From the NCBI GenBank assembly GCA_017744855.1, contig JAGIAK010000009.1:1-46018 (forward strand): 46,018 nucleotides of DNA, written 5' to 3'. This DNA is from Microbacterium sp. GTDB lineage: Bacteria > Actinomycetota > Actinomycetes > Actinomycetales > Microbacteriaceae. The translations under genes and the position numbers were made by a program. Shown in pieces: positions 8,462 to 16,703 of the stretch. Numbering within the stretch: the stretch's first letter is position 1; each line of letters starts with the position of its first letter. The notes beneath the pieces are model-generated. The model was not told the DNA's origin. It saw only the letters and a list, made by a program, of their open reading frames with translations, and searched no databases.

Positions 8462-10015
8462 CTGACGCTCGGGTCGACCACCTCGGTCCCCGCGCTCCTG
8501 CTCAAGATCGTCGTGCTCGGCGGTGTCGCGGGAACCCTGGTCGGCGTCACCCCGGTGCTGATCGCAGCGGGCGACTGGATGATGCTGTGCGGCGCGTGGA
8601 TCATCGCCGCCCTGTTCTTCGCGGTGTACGCGGGGCGGCGCCGTGTGCCGGCCAAGTACCTCCTGCCCGGGGCGGTCTTCCTCGCGGTGTTCGTGGTCGT
8701 GCCGATCGCGTTCAACGTGCAGATCTCGACGACCAACTTCGGCGACGGTGCGCGCGGCACCAAGGAGCAGGCTATCGCCTCGATCGTCGCCGGATCCTTC
8801 GCGCAGCCCGACGACGCGGTCGCCTACACGATGGCCGTGGCGCGACCGGACGCGGATGCCGACGGGGAGCTCGTGCTGCTGCTCGTCGATCCGCGATCGG
8901 GGGAGGCACTGCGCGGGACCGGCGACGGGCTCACCGTGCTCTCCCCGTCCGACGCGACCGTGCGGGACGGCAGGGTGACCGCGGCCTCCGGACTGCGCAT
9001 CCTCTCGCCGAAGGAGGTGAACGAGATCGGAGACCGGCTCCGCGAACTCGTGGTGCCCGTGCCCGGCGGCGGGATCCGTGCGCAGGGGATCAGCAACGCC
9101 GTGGAGGGCACCCCCACCCTGACGTATTCGGCCGAGGACGATGTGCTCCGCGATCGGGTGTCGGGGGACGTGTTCCACGTCGAGCAGATCGGCGACCGGT
9201 CGTACTTCGTCCGCGCCGACGGCACCAGGGCGTTCGACCAGAGCTGGCAGGAATCGGTCGGAGCCTCGAACTACCTCCGTCTGCTGACCGATCCGGTCCT
9301 GCGCGACTCCTTCGGCTCGGCCTTCCTGTGGTCGCTCGTGTTCTCGGTCGGGTCGGTGGCGATCTCTTTCGGGATCGGCCTGTTCCTCGCCTCGACGCTC
9401 GACGATCCGTTCGTGCGCGGGCGGCGTCTCTACCGAGCGGCGCTCATCATCCCCTACGCCATCCCGACGTTCATCAGCTTCCTGGTGTGGTCGACGTTCT
9501 ACAACCAGGACTTCGGACTCATCAACGCGATGCTCGGCGGCGCCCGCATCGACTGGCTCGGCGACCCTGTGCTCGCCAAGGGGGCGGTGATGCTCGCCAA
9601 CGTGTGGTCGAGCTTCCCGTATATGTTCCTGATCTGCACGGGCGCGCTGCAGTCGTTGCCCAAGGAGCTGGACGAGGCTGCCGCCCTTGATGGAGCGGGT
9701 CCGGTGCGGACCTTCTTCGGCGTGCGATTCCCCCTCCTGCTGATCGCCGTCGCTCCGCTGCTGGTGGCCGCGTTCGCGTTCAACTTCAACAACTTCAACG
9801 CCATCCAGTTGATCACCGGGGGAGGGCCGTTCGATCCGGGAAGCCAGATCGGGCACACCGATATCCTGATCAGCGCCGTGTACCGGCTCGCGTTCGGGGA
9901 CTCCGGCGCACGATTCGGGCTCGCCGCGGCCGGATCGACCGTGCTCTTCGTGATCACCGCGGCCCTCGCCGCCGTGCAGTTCCGCGCGACCAGACACTGG
10001 GAGGATCTCCGATGA
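8462..10015 (+). CDS. MalF-type permease of the sugar ABC importer (start codon uncertain)
   Basis: This is a membrane protein with an N-terminal helix pair, a large extracytoplasmic loop of more than 150 residues like the MalF P2 loop, and a C-terminal permease domain with the EAA loop ELDEAAALDGAG that contacts the ATPase. No ATG, GTG or TTG occurs in frame between 8436 and 8513. The first near-start codon is CTG at 8462, about 12 bases after GAGGAGAGGGG. A GTG at 8433 overlaps the upstream stop in the usual way, but its frame stops at 8463-8465. Either a non-standard start is used or an indel lies in 8433-8462. From 8462 the protein would be 517 residues. Its stop overlaps the next start (ATGA). 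Confidence 0.82.
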   Translation: MTLGSTTSVPALLLKIVVLGGVAGTLVGVTPVLIAAGDWMMLCGAWIIAALFFAVYAGRRRVPAKYLLPGAVFLAVFVVVPIAFNVQISTTNFGDGARGTKEQAIASIVAGSFAQPDDAVAYTMAVARPDADADGELVLLLVDPRSGEALRGTGDGLTVLSPSDATVRDGRVTAASGLRILSPKEVNEIGDRLRELVVPVPGGGIRAQGISNAVEGTPTLTYSAEDDVLRDRVSGDVFHVEQIGDRSYFVRADGTRAFDQSWQESVGASNYLRLLTDPVLRDSFGSAFLWSLVFSVGSVAISFGIGLFLASTLDDPFVRGRRLYRAALIIPYAIPTFISFLVWSTFYNQDFGLINAMLGGARIDWLGDPVLAKGAVMLANVWSSFPYMFLICTGALQSLPKELDEAAALDGAGPVRTFFGVRFPLLLIAVAPLLVAAFAFNFNNFNAIQLITGGGPFDPGSQIGHTDILISAVYRLAFGDSGARFGLAAAGSTVLFVITAALAAVQFRATRHWEDLR

Positions 10016-10887
10016 CGCTCCGCAGCGATGAACGCCCTACCGGACTGCGCTGGTGGCGCCGGGTCGGATGGCGGCACGTGGTCGGCCTCCTCGCGGCGGC
10101 CTTCGCGCTGTTCCCCGTGCTGTACATCGTGTCGGCCTCGTTCAACCCGCTCGGCACGGTGGCCGCGTCAGGGCTGATCCCCGAGCGGCTGAGCCTGGAG
10201 AACTTCTCCCGGCTGCTCGGCGGCGAGAAGGGGCCGTTCGTGGTCTGGCTGATGAACTCGCTGCTGGTCGCCTCGCTCGTCGCCTGCGGCCAGGTGCTGT
10301 GCAGCGCGCTGGCCGCGTACGCCTTCTCCCGGTTCCGGTTCCGCGGGCGGCGCGGCGGGCTTCTCGCGCTGCTGTTCGCCCAGATGTTCCCGCAGTTCCT
10401 CGCCGCCGTCGCGCTGTTCATGATGGTGGCGAGGTTCGGGGAGGTGTTCCCGGCGATCGGGCTCAACACCCTGCTCGGATACGGGCTGGTGTTGATGGGA
10501 GGGGCGCTCGGGCAGGTGTGGGTCCTCAAAGGGTTCTTCGACTCGATCCCTCGCGAGCTCGACGAGGCGGCGACCCTCGACGGAGCGAGTCACTGGCAGA
10601 CGTTCATCGGGATCATCCTTCCGCTGGTGAGCCCGGCGCTCGCCGTCGCGGCGCTGCTCAGCTTCATCGGCGTGATCGGCGACTTCCTGCTCGCGAGCAT
10701 CTTCCTGACGGACGACTCGGTGAAGACGGTGGCCGTGGGGCTGTACGGCATCATCCTGGGAGACAAGTCCACCAACCTCGGGGTGTTCTCAGCCGGGTGT
10801 GTGCTGCTGACCGTGCCGATCGTCATCCTCTTCCTCTGGCTCCAGCGCTTCATCGTCGGCGGGCTCACGGCGGGGACGGGCAAGTAG
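10012..10887 (+). CDS. MalG-type permease of the sugar ABC importer
   Basis: A 291-residue membrane protein with six hydrophobic segments. It has the ABC permease EAA motif ELDEAATLDGAS followed by the expected Gly-rich loop and IILPLVSPALAV. It ends with the MalG-like basic and aromatic tail (LQRFIVGGLTAGTGK). Its ATG overlaps the stop of the MalF-type gene, so the two permeases are translationally coupled and should form the heterodimeric channel. No ATP-binding subunit is encoded in this cluster; a shared MsmK/MalK-type ATPase elsewhere in the genome is expected, as is common in actinobacteria. Family identity is secure. Confidence 0.93.
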   Translation: MTLRSDERPTGLRWWRRVGWRHVVGLLAAAFALFPVLYIVSASFNPLGTVAASGLIPERLSLENFSRLLGGEKGPFVVWLMNSLLVASLVACGQVLCSALAAYAFSRFRFRGRRGGLLALLFAQMFPQFLAAVALFMMVARFGEVFPAIGLNTLLGYGLVLMGGALGQVWVLKGFFDSIPRELDEAATLDGASHWQTFIGIILPLVSPALAVAALLSFIGVIGDFLLASIFLTDDSVKTVAVGLYGIILGDKSTNLGVFSAGCVLLTVPIVILFLWLQRFIVGGLTAGTGK

Positions 10888-10910
10888 CGGCAGCGCCGCG
10901 GCGCGTGCCG
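10888..10910 (+). terminator. Possible hairpin after the sugar importer operon
   Basis: An imperfect GC-rich palindrome (outer arms CGGCA and TGCCG, inner arms GCGCC and GGCGC with one bulged G) starts directly after the stop codon of the MalG-type gene. The loop is very small and no T-run follows, so this is a weak terminator candidate. Confidence 0.3.
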
Positions 10911-10917
10911 GCATCCG

Positions 10918-10937
10918 CTGTGACGCTCTGTGACACT
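10918..10937. repeat. Short direct repeat upstream of metQ
   Basis: CTGTGAC occurs twice, at 10918-10924 and 10928-10934, ten bases apart, in the 113-base gap before metQ. Two half-sites one helical turn apart could bind a regulator. No SAM riboswitch-like structure was recognised in this gap. Confidence 0.35.
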
Positions 10938-11000
10938 CGATTCCGCCCCCGTGCGGACGGCTGCCTACCGTGGAGAGTCCCCCAAGAGAGGAACCCTCCC

Positions 11001-11930
11001 ATGACTCGACGCACAGCACGCCGTCGCACCACCTCCCTCATCGCCGCGCTCGCCGCGGTGCCGCTCTTCCTCGCCCTCGCAGGCTGCGCCACGGCCTCGA
11101 CCGGCGCCGGCTCGGACGGCGGCGACGCGAAGACGGACGAGACCGTCAAGATCGGCGTCGTCGGCAAGGGCGACGCGCAGTGGGCGCCGTTCGTCAAGGC
11201 CGCGGCAGCCGAGGGCATCACCGTCGAGCTCGTCGACTTCGGCTCGTACGAGCAGCCGAACCCGGCGCTCGCCGAGGGCGAGATCGACCTCAACCAGTTC
11301 CAGCACATCGTGTACCTGGCCGACTACAACGTGAACTCCGGCAAGGACCTCGTGCCGATCGGCTCCACCGCGATCTACCCGCTCGGGCTGTACTCGAAGA
11401 AGTACGACGACGTGAAGAGCATCCCCAAGGACGAGACCGTCGCCGTGCCGGATGACGCGTCCAATCAGGCGCGCGCCCTGCTCGTGCTGCAGTCCGCAGG
11501 TCTCGTGGAGCTCAAGAGCGGCGGCACGATCTTCTCCGACCTCGCCGACATCGACACCGAGAAGTCCAAGGTGAAGGTGACGGCCCTCGAAGGCGCGCTG
11601 ATCCCGACCTCGCTGCCCGACGTGGCCGCCGCGGTCATCAACAACGACTTCGTCGCGGACGCCGGCCTGAAGTTCTCCGACGCGATCGCCCAGGACGACC
11701 CGACCGACCCGAACGCGCTGCCGTACGTGAACATCTTCGCGTCCCGCGCCGAGGACGCCGACAACCCCACCTATCAGAAGCTCGTCGAGATCTTCCAGAC
11801 CGACAAGGACGTGCAGGCGGGCCTGCAGAAGTCCTCCGGCAACACCGCCGTCGCGCTGCAGACGCCGGTGAAGGACCTCGTCGCCTCGCTGAAGAAGGTC
11901 GAAGAGGACACCAAGGCCCACAAGGGCTGA
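11001..11930 (+). CDS. metQ: Methionine-binding lipoprotein MetQ (NlpA family)
   Basis: The 309-residue product starts with a lipoprotein signal peptide (twin basic N-terminus, hydrophobic core, LALAGC with Cys29). The mature part is an NlpA/MetQ binding protein: VKIGVVGKGDAQW, then the family-typical GEIDLNQFQHIVYL and YPLGLYSKKYDD. It should bind methionine outside the membrane for the MetNI transporter encoded next. The start is supported by GAGAGGAA upstream. A strong hairpin separates it from metN, which may keep binding-protein mRNA more abundant than the transporter mRNA. D- or L-methionine preference is not readable. Confidence 0.93.
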   Translation: MTRRTARRRTTSLIAALAAVPLFLALAGCATASTGAGSDGGDAKTDETVKIGVVGKGDAQWAPFVKAAAAEGITVELVDFGSYEQPNPALAEGEIDLNQFQHIVYLADYNVNSGKDLVPIGSTAIYPLGLYSKKYDDVKSIPKDETVAVPDDASNQARALLVLQSAGLVELKSGGTIFSDLADIDTEKSKVKVTALEGALIPTSLPDVAAAVINNDFVADAGLKFSDAIAQDDPTDPNALPYVNIFASRAEDADNPTYQKLVEIFQTDKDVQAGLQKSSGNTAVALQTPVKDLVASLKKVEEDTKAHKG

Positions 11931-11955
11931 GTCTTCGCGGCATCCGCCGTTTGAG

Positions 11956-11994
11956 GGAGAATCGGGTGGCGCCCTGTGCGCCGCCCGATTCTCC
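11956..11994 (+). other. Strong intercistronic hairpin between metQ and metN
   Basis: A 16-base arm (11956-11971) pairs with 11979-11994 with a single G-T wobble and a 7-base loop. No T-tract follows, so it may act as an mRNA stabiliser or processing site, or as a leaky terminator, between the binding protein and the rest of the transporter operon. Confidence 0.75.
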
Positions 11995-12022
11995 GTCTCC
12001 CACCGCACCACCGGAGCACTGC

Positions 12023-13066
12023 ATGTCGATCGTGAACCTGACGAACGTCTCGAAGGCGTACCCGTCGCCGACCCCGGGCGGTGCCCCCGTGACCGCCGTC
12101 GACGATGTGACCCTCTCGATCGAGAAGGGCGACGTCTTCGGCATCATCGGATACTCGGGGGCTGGCAAGTCCACGTTGGTCCGGCTGATCAACGCTCTCG
12201 AGCCGGCCACCGGCGGCACGATCACGGTCGACGGCGTCGACATCACCGCCCTCCCCGAGCGCGAGCTGCGAAAGGTGCGCGGCGGCATCGGCATGATCTT
12301 CCAGCAGTTCAACCTCTTCGCGTCGAAGAGCGTGAAGGCCAACATCGCCTATCCGCTGACTCTGGCGGGGTGGTCGAAGGCCGACATCGAGGCGCGGGTC
12401 GCCGAGCTGCTCAGCTTCGTCGGGCTCGCCGACAAGGCGAAGGCGTACCCCGATCAGCTCTCCGGCGGTCAGAAGCAGCGCGTCGGCATCGCCCGCGCTC
12501 TCGCGACGGGACCGGCGATCCTCCTGGCGGACGAGGCGACCAGCGCGCTCGACCCGCAGACCACGCACGAGGTGCTCGAGCTGCTCGGCAGGGTCAACCG
12601 CGAGCAGGGGGTCACGATCGTCGTGATCACGCACGAGATGGACGTGATCCAGACCATCGCCACGAAGGTCGCGGTGATGGAGAACGGCCGTGTCATCGAG
12701 CAGGGCGACGTGTTCGACGTGTTCTCCGCCCCGCAGAACCCCGCGTCGCAGCGCTTCGTCGGCACCGTGATCAAGGGCGTCCCCTCGCCCGCGGAGGCCG
12801 CCGCCCTGCGCGAGCGGCACCGGGGACGTCTCGTGACGTTCTCGTTCCGCGACGGCGACTCGTCGCAGGCGCAGGTGTTCCTCGACCTCGCCTCCGCCGG
12901 ACTCGACTTCGAACTCGTCTACGGCGGCATCAACGACATCCGAGGGCGCGCCTTCGGACACCTCACCCTCGCCATCCGCGGAGAGGATGCCGCGATCGAC
13001 TCGGCGTTGGCGGCGATCGCCTCGCGGGTCGAGGTCACCGAGCTCGCCGGAGAGGACGCCCGCTGA
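12023..13066 (+). CDS. metN: Methionine ABC importer ATP-binding protein MetN
   Basis: A 347-residue ATPase with Walker A GYSGAGKST, Q-loop IFQQFNLF, signature LSGGQKQR, Walker B ILLADEATSALD and the H-loop ITHEMD. The C-terminal 80 or so residues (VTFSFRDGDSSQAQVF to the end) match the NIL regulatory domain that binds methionine and inhibits transport in MetN proteins. The start at 12023 is chosen because MSIVNLTNVSKAY is the normal MetN N-terminus and CCGGAG lies upstream. Codons further upstream lie inside the intercistronic hairpin. It overlaps metI by TGATG. Confidence 0.95.
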   Translation: MSIVNLTNVSKAYPSPTPGGAPVTAVDDVTLSIEKGDVFGIIGYSGAGKSTLVRLINALEPATGGTITVDGVDITALPERELRKVRGGIGMIFQQFNLFASKSVKANIAYPLTLAGWSKADIEARVAELLSFVGLADKAKAYPDQLSGGQKQRVGIARALATGPAILLADEATSALDPQTTHEVLELLGRVNREQGVTIVVITHEMDVIQTIATKVAVMENGRVIEQGDVFDVFSAPQNPASQRFVGTVIKGVPSPAEAAALRERHRGRLVTFSFRDGDSSQAQVFLDLASAGLDFELVYGGINDIRGRAFGHLTLAIRGEDAAIDSALAAIASRVEVTELAGEDAR

Positions 13067-13725
13067 TGGACCGCCTGAACGAACTGTGGCCCGAGCTGTG
13101 GAAGTCGGCGCTCGAGACCCTGTACATGACCTCGTTCGCCCTCGTGCTCGGCGGGGTGCTCGGGCTCGCGATCGGCGTCATCCTCTACGTCACGCGACCG
13201 GGCGGACTCGCGCCGAACCGGGTGGTCTACCTCCTCGCGAACCTCTTCGTGAACTTCTTCCGCCCGATCCCGTTCGTGCTCTTCGTCGCGGTCGCCCAGC
13301 CCCTCGCACGGGTCGTCGTCGGCGTCGGCATCGGCACCACGGCCGGCGCGTTCATGATCGGACTCGCCGCCGCCTTCGCGATCGGCCGCATCGTCGAGCA
13401 GCACCTCGTCTCGGTGTCGCCCGGCGTCATCGAGGCCGCGCGCTCGATGGGAGCGGGCCCTGTGCGCATCCTGTTCACGGTCGCGATCCCCGAATCTCTC
13501 GGGCCGCTGATCCTCGGCTACACCTTCATCGTGGTCGCGCTCATCGACATGACGGCGATGGCCGGGCTCATCGGCGGCGGCGGACTCGGCGCCTTCGCGC
13601 AGGTCTACGGCTTCCGGCAGTTCGAGCCCGTCGTGATGTGGGCGGCCATCGTGCTCATTGTCGTCTTCGTGCACCTCGTGCAGATGCTGGGCACCCGCCT
13701 GGCGCGCAAGGTCATGCGTCGCTGA
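13066..13725 (+). CDS. metI: Methionine ABC importer permease MetI
   Basis: A 219-residue, five-helix membrane protein of the MetI family. The EAA-type loop is seen as VIEAARSMGAGPVRIL, followed by IPESLGPLILGYTF, and the family hallmark GLIGGGGLG is present near the C-terminus. The start codon overlaps the metN stop (TGATG), showing translational coupling. With MetN and MetQ it completes a methionine importer in the cytoplasmic membrane. It converges with the RluA-type gene, with only nine bases between stop codons and no visible terminator. Confidence 0.95.
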   Translation: MDRLNELWPELWKSALETLYMTSFALVLGGVLGLAIGVILYVTRPGGLAPNRVVYLLANLFVNFFRPIPFVLFVAVAQPLARVVVGVGIGTTAGAFMIGLAAAFAIGRIVEQHLVSVSPGVIEAARSMGAGPVRILFTVAIPESLGPLILGYTFIVVALIDMTAMAGLIGGGGLGAFAQVYGFRQFEPVVMWAAIVLIVVFVHLVQMLGTRLARKVMRR

Positions 13726-13734
13726 CGACGAGGA

Positions 13735-14661
13735 TCATGCGCCCTCAGGCGCCTCCTGCAGCGTGCGCCTCGTCGTGAAGGTGCGCGGCTGCCCGCTCAG
13801 CGGATCGATGAAGTAGAGCTCGCGTGCGAGCAGCTGCAGGGGCGCGTCGAAGTCGTCCGGCGCCTCGGGCAGCAGGGTCGGGTAGAACCCGTCGTTCAGG
13901 ATGCCGAGCTCGAGGGCCGCGAGATGAACCCGCAGCTGGTGCATCTTGCCGCTGTGCGGACGCAGCAGCGTGTGCACGACCCGCTCGTCGGCCGAGAGCA
14001 CCTCGATCAGGGTCTCGGAGTTCGGCGCACGCTCGTCGTCGACGCGCACGCACACCTCGCCGCGATTCTTCACGATGTGGTTGCGGTAGACGAGCGGGAA
14101 GGCGGACCCGTCCCACGAGGCCGGCCGGGCGGACACGGCCTCGTAGACCTTCTGCACCGCGCGGTTCTCGAACAGCAGCTGGTACGCGCCGCGCGTCTCC
14201 GGACGTGCCGAGAACATCAGCAGTCCGGCCGTTGCACGGTCGAGCCGGTGGATCGGGGTGAGCTCGGGGATGTCGAGGAGGTTGCGCAGACGCACGAGCG
14301 CCGAGTTCTGCAGGTACTTGCCCCCTGGCGTCGTCGGCAGGAAGTGCGGCTTGTCCACCACCACCAGGTCGCGATCCGCGTGCAGCACCTCGATCTCGAA
14401 CGGGATCTGCTTCTCGACCGGGGGTTCGCGGTAGTACCAGACGAACTCCTCCGCCCCGAGCGGGGTGTCGCGGCTCAGCGCCCGCCCGTCGCGCGCGACG
14501 ATCTCGCCGCGGTCGAACCGCACCAGCAGACGCTCTGGGTCGAGATGGAAGAAGCGCTCCACCATGTACGCCGCGACCGTCGGCCAGGAGCCGGTCATCG
14601 GCACGTGCAGACGCGTCGCACCGACGCCGTCGCGCACGGGGAGAGGGGAGGGCATGCCCAT
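13735..14661 (-). CDS. RluA-family 23S rRNA or tRNA pseudouridine synthase
   Basis: The 308-residue protein has an N-terminal region of about 85 residues, then the RluA catalytic domain: VVDKPHFLPTTPGG, and HRLDRATAGL with the catalytic Asp141. Further family motifs are KVYEAV and LLRPHSGKMHQLRVHL. It isomerises specific uridines in rRNA or tRNA; the target position is not readable. The start at 14661 is supported by a TAGGCT box seven bases upstream, the leaderless pattern repeated elsewhere in this window. A second ATG two codons later cannot be excluded. Confidence 0.92.
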   Translation of the reverse strand: MGMPSPLPVRDGVGATRLHVPMTGSWPTVAAYMVERFFHLDPERLLVRFDRGEIVARDGRALSRDTPLGAEEFVWYYREPPVEKQIPFEIEVLHADRDLVVVDKPHFLPTTPGGKYLQNSALVRLRNLLDIPELTPIHRLDRATAGLLMFSARPETRGAYQLLFENRAVQKVYEAVSARPASWDGSAFPLVYRNHIVKNRGEVCVRVDDERAPNSETLIEVLSADERVVHTLLRPHSGKMHQLRVHLAALELGILNDGFYPTLLPEAPDDFDAPLQLLARELYFIDPLSGQPRTFTTRRTLQEAPEGA

Positions 14662-14668
14662 TCCGTCA

Positions 14669-14674
14669 AGCCTA
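14669..14674 (-). promoter_or_regulatory. -10 box TAGGCT, leaderless promoter of the RluA-type gene
   Basis: Read on the minus strand, TAGGCT is followed by seven bases and then the ATG at 14661. No Shine-Dalgarno sequence fits between them, so transcription probably starts at or next to the start codon. Confidence 0.55.
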
Positions 14675-15607
14675 CGCGGCCCGAGAGAACCGGGAGCGGT
14701 ACTGCTGGGGCGCGAGCCCGAGGCGGTCGCGGAAGTGCTTGCGCAGCGCGGCGGCGGTGGCGAACCCCGACCGGACGGCCACGTCGTCGACCAGGAGGTC
14801 TGTGGTCTCCAGCAGCTCCCGCGCCCTGTCGACGCGGGCGTCGGCGAACCAGTCGCCGAGAGTGCGGCCGGTCTCGGCGCGGAAGCGCCTGGTCAGCGTG
14901 CGCACGCTCACGCCGAAGTGCGCGGCGACCTCGGCGAGCGACAGCGGTTCGTCGACGCGGGAGAGCAGCCACGCCTGGATCTGACCGGCCGAGCCGCTCG
15001 GCGCCGGGGCGACGGTCGGACGCGCGATGAACTGACGCTGCCCTCCGTCGCGATGGGGAGCGGCGAGGGTGATGCGCGAGACCTCCGCGGCGACGGCCGC
15101 CCCGTGGTCGGTGGCGATGAGGTGCATGGTCGCGTCGACGGCGGCGGAGGCGCCGGCGGCAGTGAGCACGCGGCCGTTGTCGACGAAGAGCGCGTCGGGG
15201 CGCAGGCGCACCAGCGGGAACCGGCGCGAGAACGCCTCGGTGGCGCACCAGTGGGTCGTGGCCTCCTTCCCGTCGAGGATGCCGGATGCCGCGAGCGTGA
15301 ACGCGCCGGTGCAGAAGCTCACGATGCGGCGGTCTGCGTACGCGGCGAGACCGATGGGGTCGTCGGCGGTCTCGGCATCCGCCCACGGCGGCACGATGAT
15401 CGTGTCGGCGGTCTCGAGGGCGCGGCGATCGGCTGTCGGCGCGACGGAGAAGTCGGCGTTCGTGCCGACCGGACGCCCGTCGAGAGTGCAGGTCGTGACG
15501 TTGTACAGCGGCTCGCCGTGGCTCTGCGCCGCACGGAAGAAGCGGGCGGGCACGCCCAGCTCGTAGGGGAAGACGCCGGGCAGGGCGACGATCACCACGT
15601 TATGCAT
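14672..15607 (-). CDS. GlxA-type AraC-family transcriptional regulator with DJ-1/PfpI domain
   Basis: Residues about 1-170 form a DJ-1/PfpI-like amidotransferase-fold sensor domain (NVVIVALPGVFPYELGVP, and VSFCTGAFTLAASGILDG with the elbow Cys). Residues about 215-311 carry two AraC helix-turn-helix motifs (SLAEVAAHFGVSVRTLTRRF and VAVRSGFATAAALRKHFRDR). The start at 15607 gives the standard MHNVVIVALPG N-terminus; an ATG at 15625 is an alternative. It is divergent from an NADP-dependent oxidoreductase gene 111 bases away, the usual layout for a regulator and its target. Its 3' end slightly overlaps the upstream promoter box of the RluA-type gene. The ligand is unknown. Confidence 0.92.
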   Translation of the reverse strand: MHNVVIVALPGVFPYELGVPARFFRAAQSHGEPLYNVTTCTLDGRPVGTNADFSVAPTADRRALETADTIIVPPWADAETADDPIGLAAYADRRIVSFCTGAFTLAASGILDGKEATTHWCATEAFSRRFPLVRLRPDALFVDNGRVLTAAGASAAVDATMHLIATDHGAAVAAEVSRITLAAPHRDGGQRQFIARPTVAPAPSGSAGQIQAWLLSRVDEPLSLAEVAAHFGVSVRTLTRRFRAETGRTLGDWFADARVDRARELLETTDLLVDDVAVRSGFATAAALRKHFRDRLGLAPQQYRSRFSRAA

Positions 15608-15718
15608 GGCTCTATCGTGACACATGTTGTCTTTCTGGACACTTCTTTCGACCCGCGACCTTGGGCAGGCTGAAGACACGCGGTCGGGACGGCCGCGTGC
15701 GAGAGAAAGGCGACACCC

Positions 15719-16660
15719 GTGCGAGCAGCGCAGTACACCGGCGGCGGACCCGCGTCCGACGTGATCACCGTGGTCGAGGTCCCGACGCCCGAGCCAGGAG
15801 CGGGAGAGGTGCTGGTGCGGGTCGGCGCGGTGGGGCTGAACCCCGTCGACGTCAAGATCCGCGCCGCGGCCAGGGACTTCGGCATCATCCGCTACTCCGA
15901 TCGTCCGGGGTGGGACGTGGCAGGCACCGTCGCCGCCGTCGGGCCCGGCGTCGGGCGCTGGACGGTCGGCGATCGGGTCTTCGCCCTGGCGGCGTTCCCG
16001 GATGCCGCGCACACGCTCGCCGAGTACGCGGTGGTGGCGGATGCGGACCTCGCCGCCGTGCCATCGGCGTGGAGCACCGCAGAGGCGGGCGCGGCGCCGC
16101 TCGCTGTGCTCACCGCCTGGCAGGCCCTGGAGGCCGCTGGCGTGCGCGAGGGGCAGAGGGTCCTCGTGCTGGGCGGAGCCGGAGGCGTGGGGCACTTCGC
16201 TGTGCAGCTCGCCCACGCCCGAGGCGCCGAGGTCGTGGCCACGGCCAGCCCGGCCAAGCACGACCTCGTGCGCGGCTGGGGTGCGCGCGAGGTGATCGAC
16301 TATCGCGACGATCAGGCGCTCGCCGCGGTGGAGCGGGTGGATGCCGTCATCGTCACGGTCGACGACACGCTGCCGCCGCGTCAGGCCGTGGCCGAGGGCA
16401 CCGCCGTGATCACCATCACGGGGTTCACGGACGACGACGCGCGACTGCTCGGCGACTGGGGCGCGTCACCGGTGTCGCGGATCCTCGTGACGGCCGACGG
16501 CGCCCAGCTGGGGAGCGTGGGCGAGGTCGCCGACGCCGGGCGGCTCATCGTGCACGTGGACTCGAGCTACGGGCTCGACGAGCTCGTCGCCGCGCAGGAG
16601 CGCGTCGAGTCGGGACGTGCGACGGGCAAGGTGGTCGTGGTCGTCGACCCCGAGGTGTGA
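15719..16660 (+). CDS. NADP-dependent quinone oxidoreductase-like protein (zinc-free MDR family)
   Basis: A 313-residue medium-chain reductase with no zinc-binding Cys cluster. It has GLNPVDVKIR near residue 40, PGWDVAGTVAAVG, and the cofactor loop VLVLGGAGGVGHFAVQLA, the QOR-type nucleotide-binding signature. The GTG start is preceded by GAAAGG. QOR-like proteins reduce quinones or reactive alkenals with NADPH in the cytoplasm. The divergent GlxA-type regulator gene suggests regulated expression, perhaps by reactive aldehydes or quinones; the substrate is inferred only from the family. A GC-rich hairpin follows the gene. Confidence 0.9.
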   Translation: MRAAQYTGGGPASDVITVVEVPTPEPGAGEVLVRVGAVGLNPVDVKIRAAARDFGIIRYSDRPGWDVAGTVAAVGPGVGRWTVGDRVFALAAFPDAAHTLAEYAVVADADLAAVPSAWSTAEAGAAPLAVLTAWQALEAAGVREGQRVLVLGGAGGVGHFAVQLAHARGAEVVATASPAKHDLVRGWGAREVIDYRDDQALAAVERVDAVIVTVDDTLPPRQAVAEGTAVITITGFTDDDARLLGDWGASPVSRILVTADGAQLGSVGEVADAGRLIVHVDSSYGLDELVAAQERVESGRATGKVVVVVDPEV

Positions 16661-16665
16661 GGCGA

Positions 16666-16694
16666 TGCGGGGCGGCTCACTGTGCCGCCCCGCA
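16666..16694. terminator. Bidirectional hairpin between convergent genes
   Basis: An 11-base perfect stem (16666-16676 with 16684-16694) and 7-base loop sit between the convergent oxidoreductase and NmrA-like genes. There is no T-run. A 13-base direct repeat, CGGCTCACTGTGC, occurs at 16673 and again at 16700, the second copy running into the end of the NmrA-like gene. Confidence 0.65.
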
Positions 16695-16703
16695 CGGCCC
16701 GGC

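Noticed and set aside
6958..8763. 601-codon minus-strand open frame opposite the solute-binding protein
   Set aside because: It runs antisense to three well-supported sugar-locus genes and has no recognisable protein features.
10888..11000. SAM or other methionine-related riboswitch upstream of metQ
   Set aside because: The 113-base gap shows no recognisable SAM riboswitch core or expression-platform structure, only a weak palindrome and a 7-base direct repeat.
15618..15641. GACA/TGTC half-sites between the GlxA-type regulator and the oxidoreductase considered as an operator
   Set aside because: Arms are only four bases with several alternative pairings, and part of the stretch may be coding if the 15625 start is used. 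Too weak to call.
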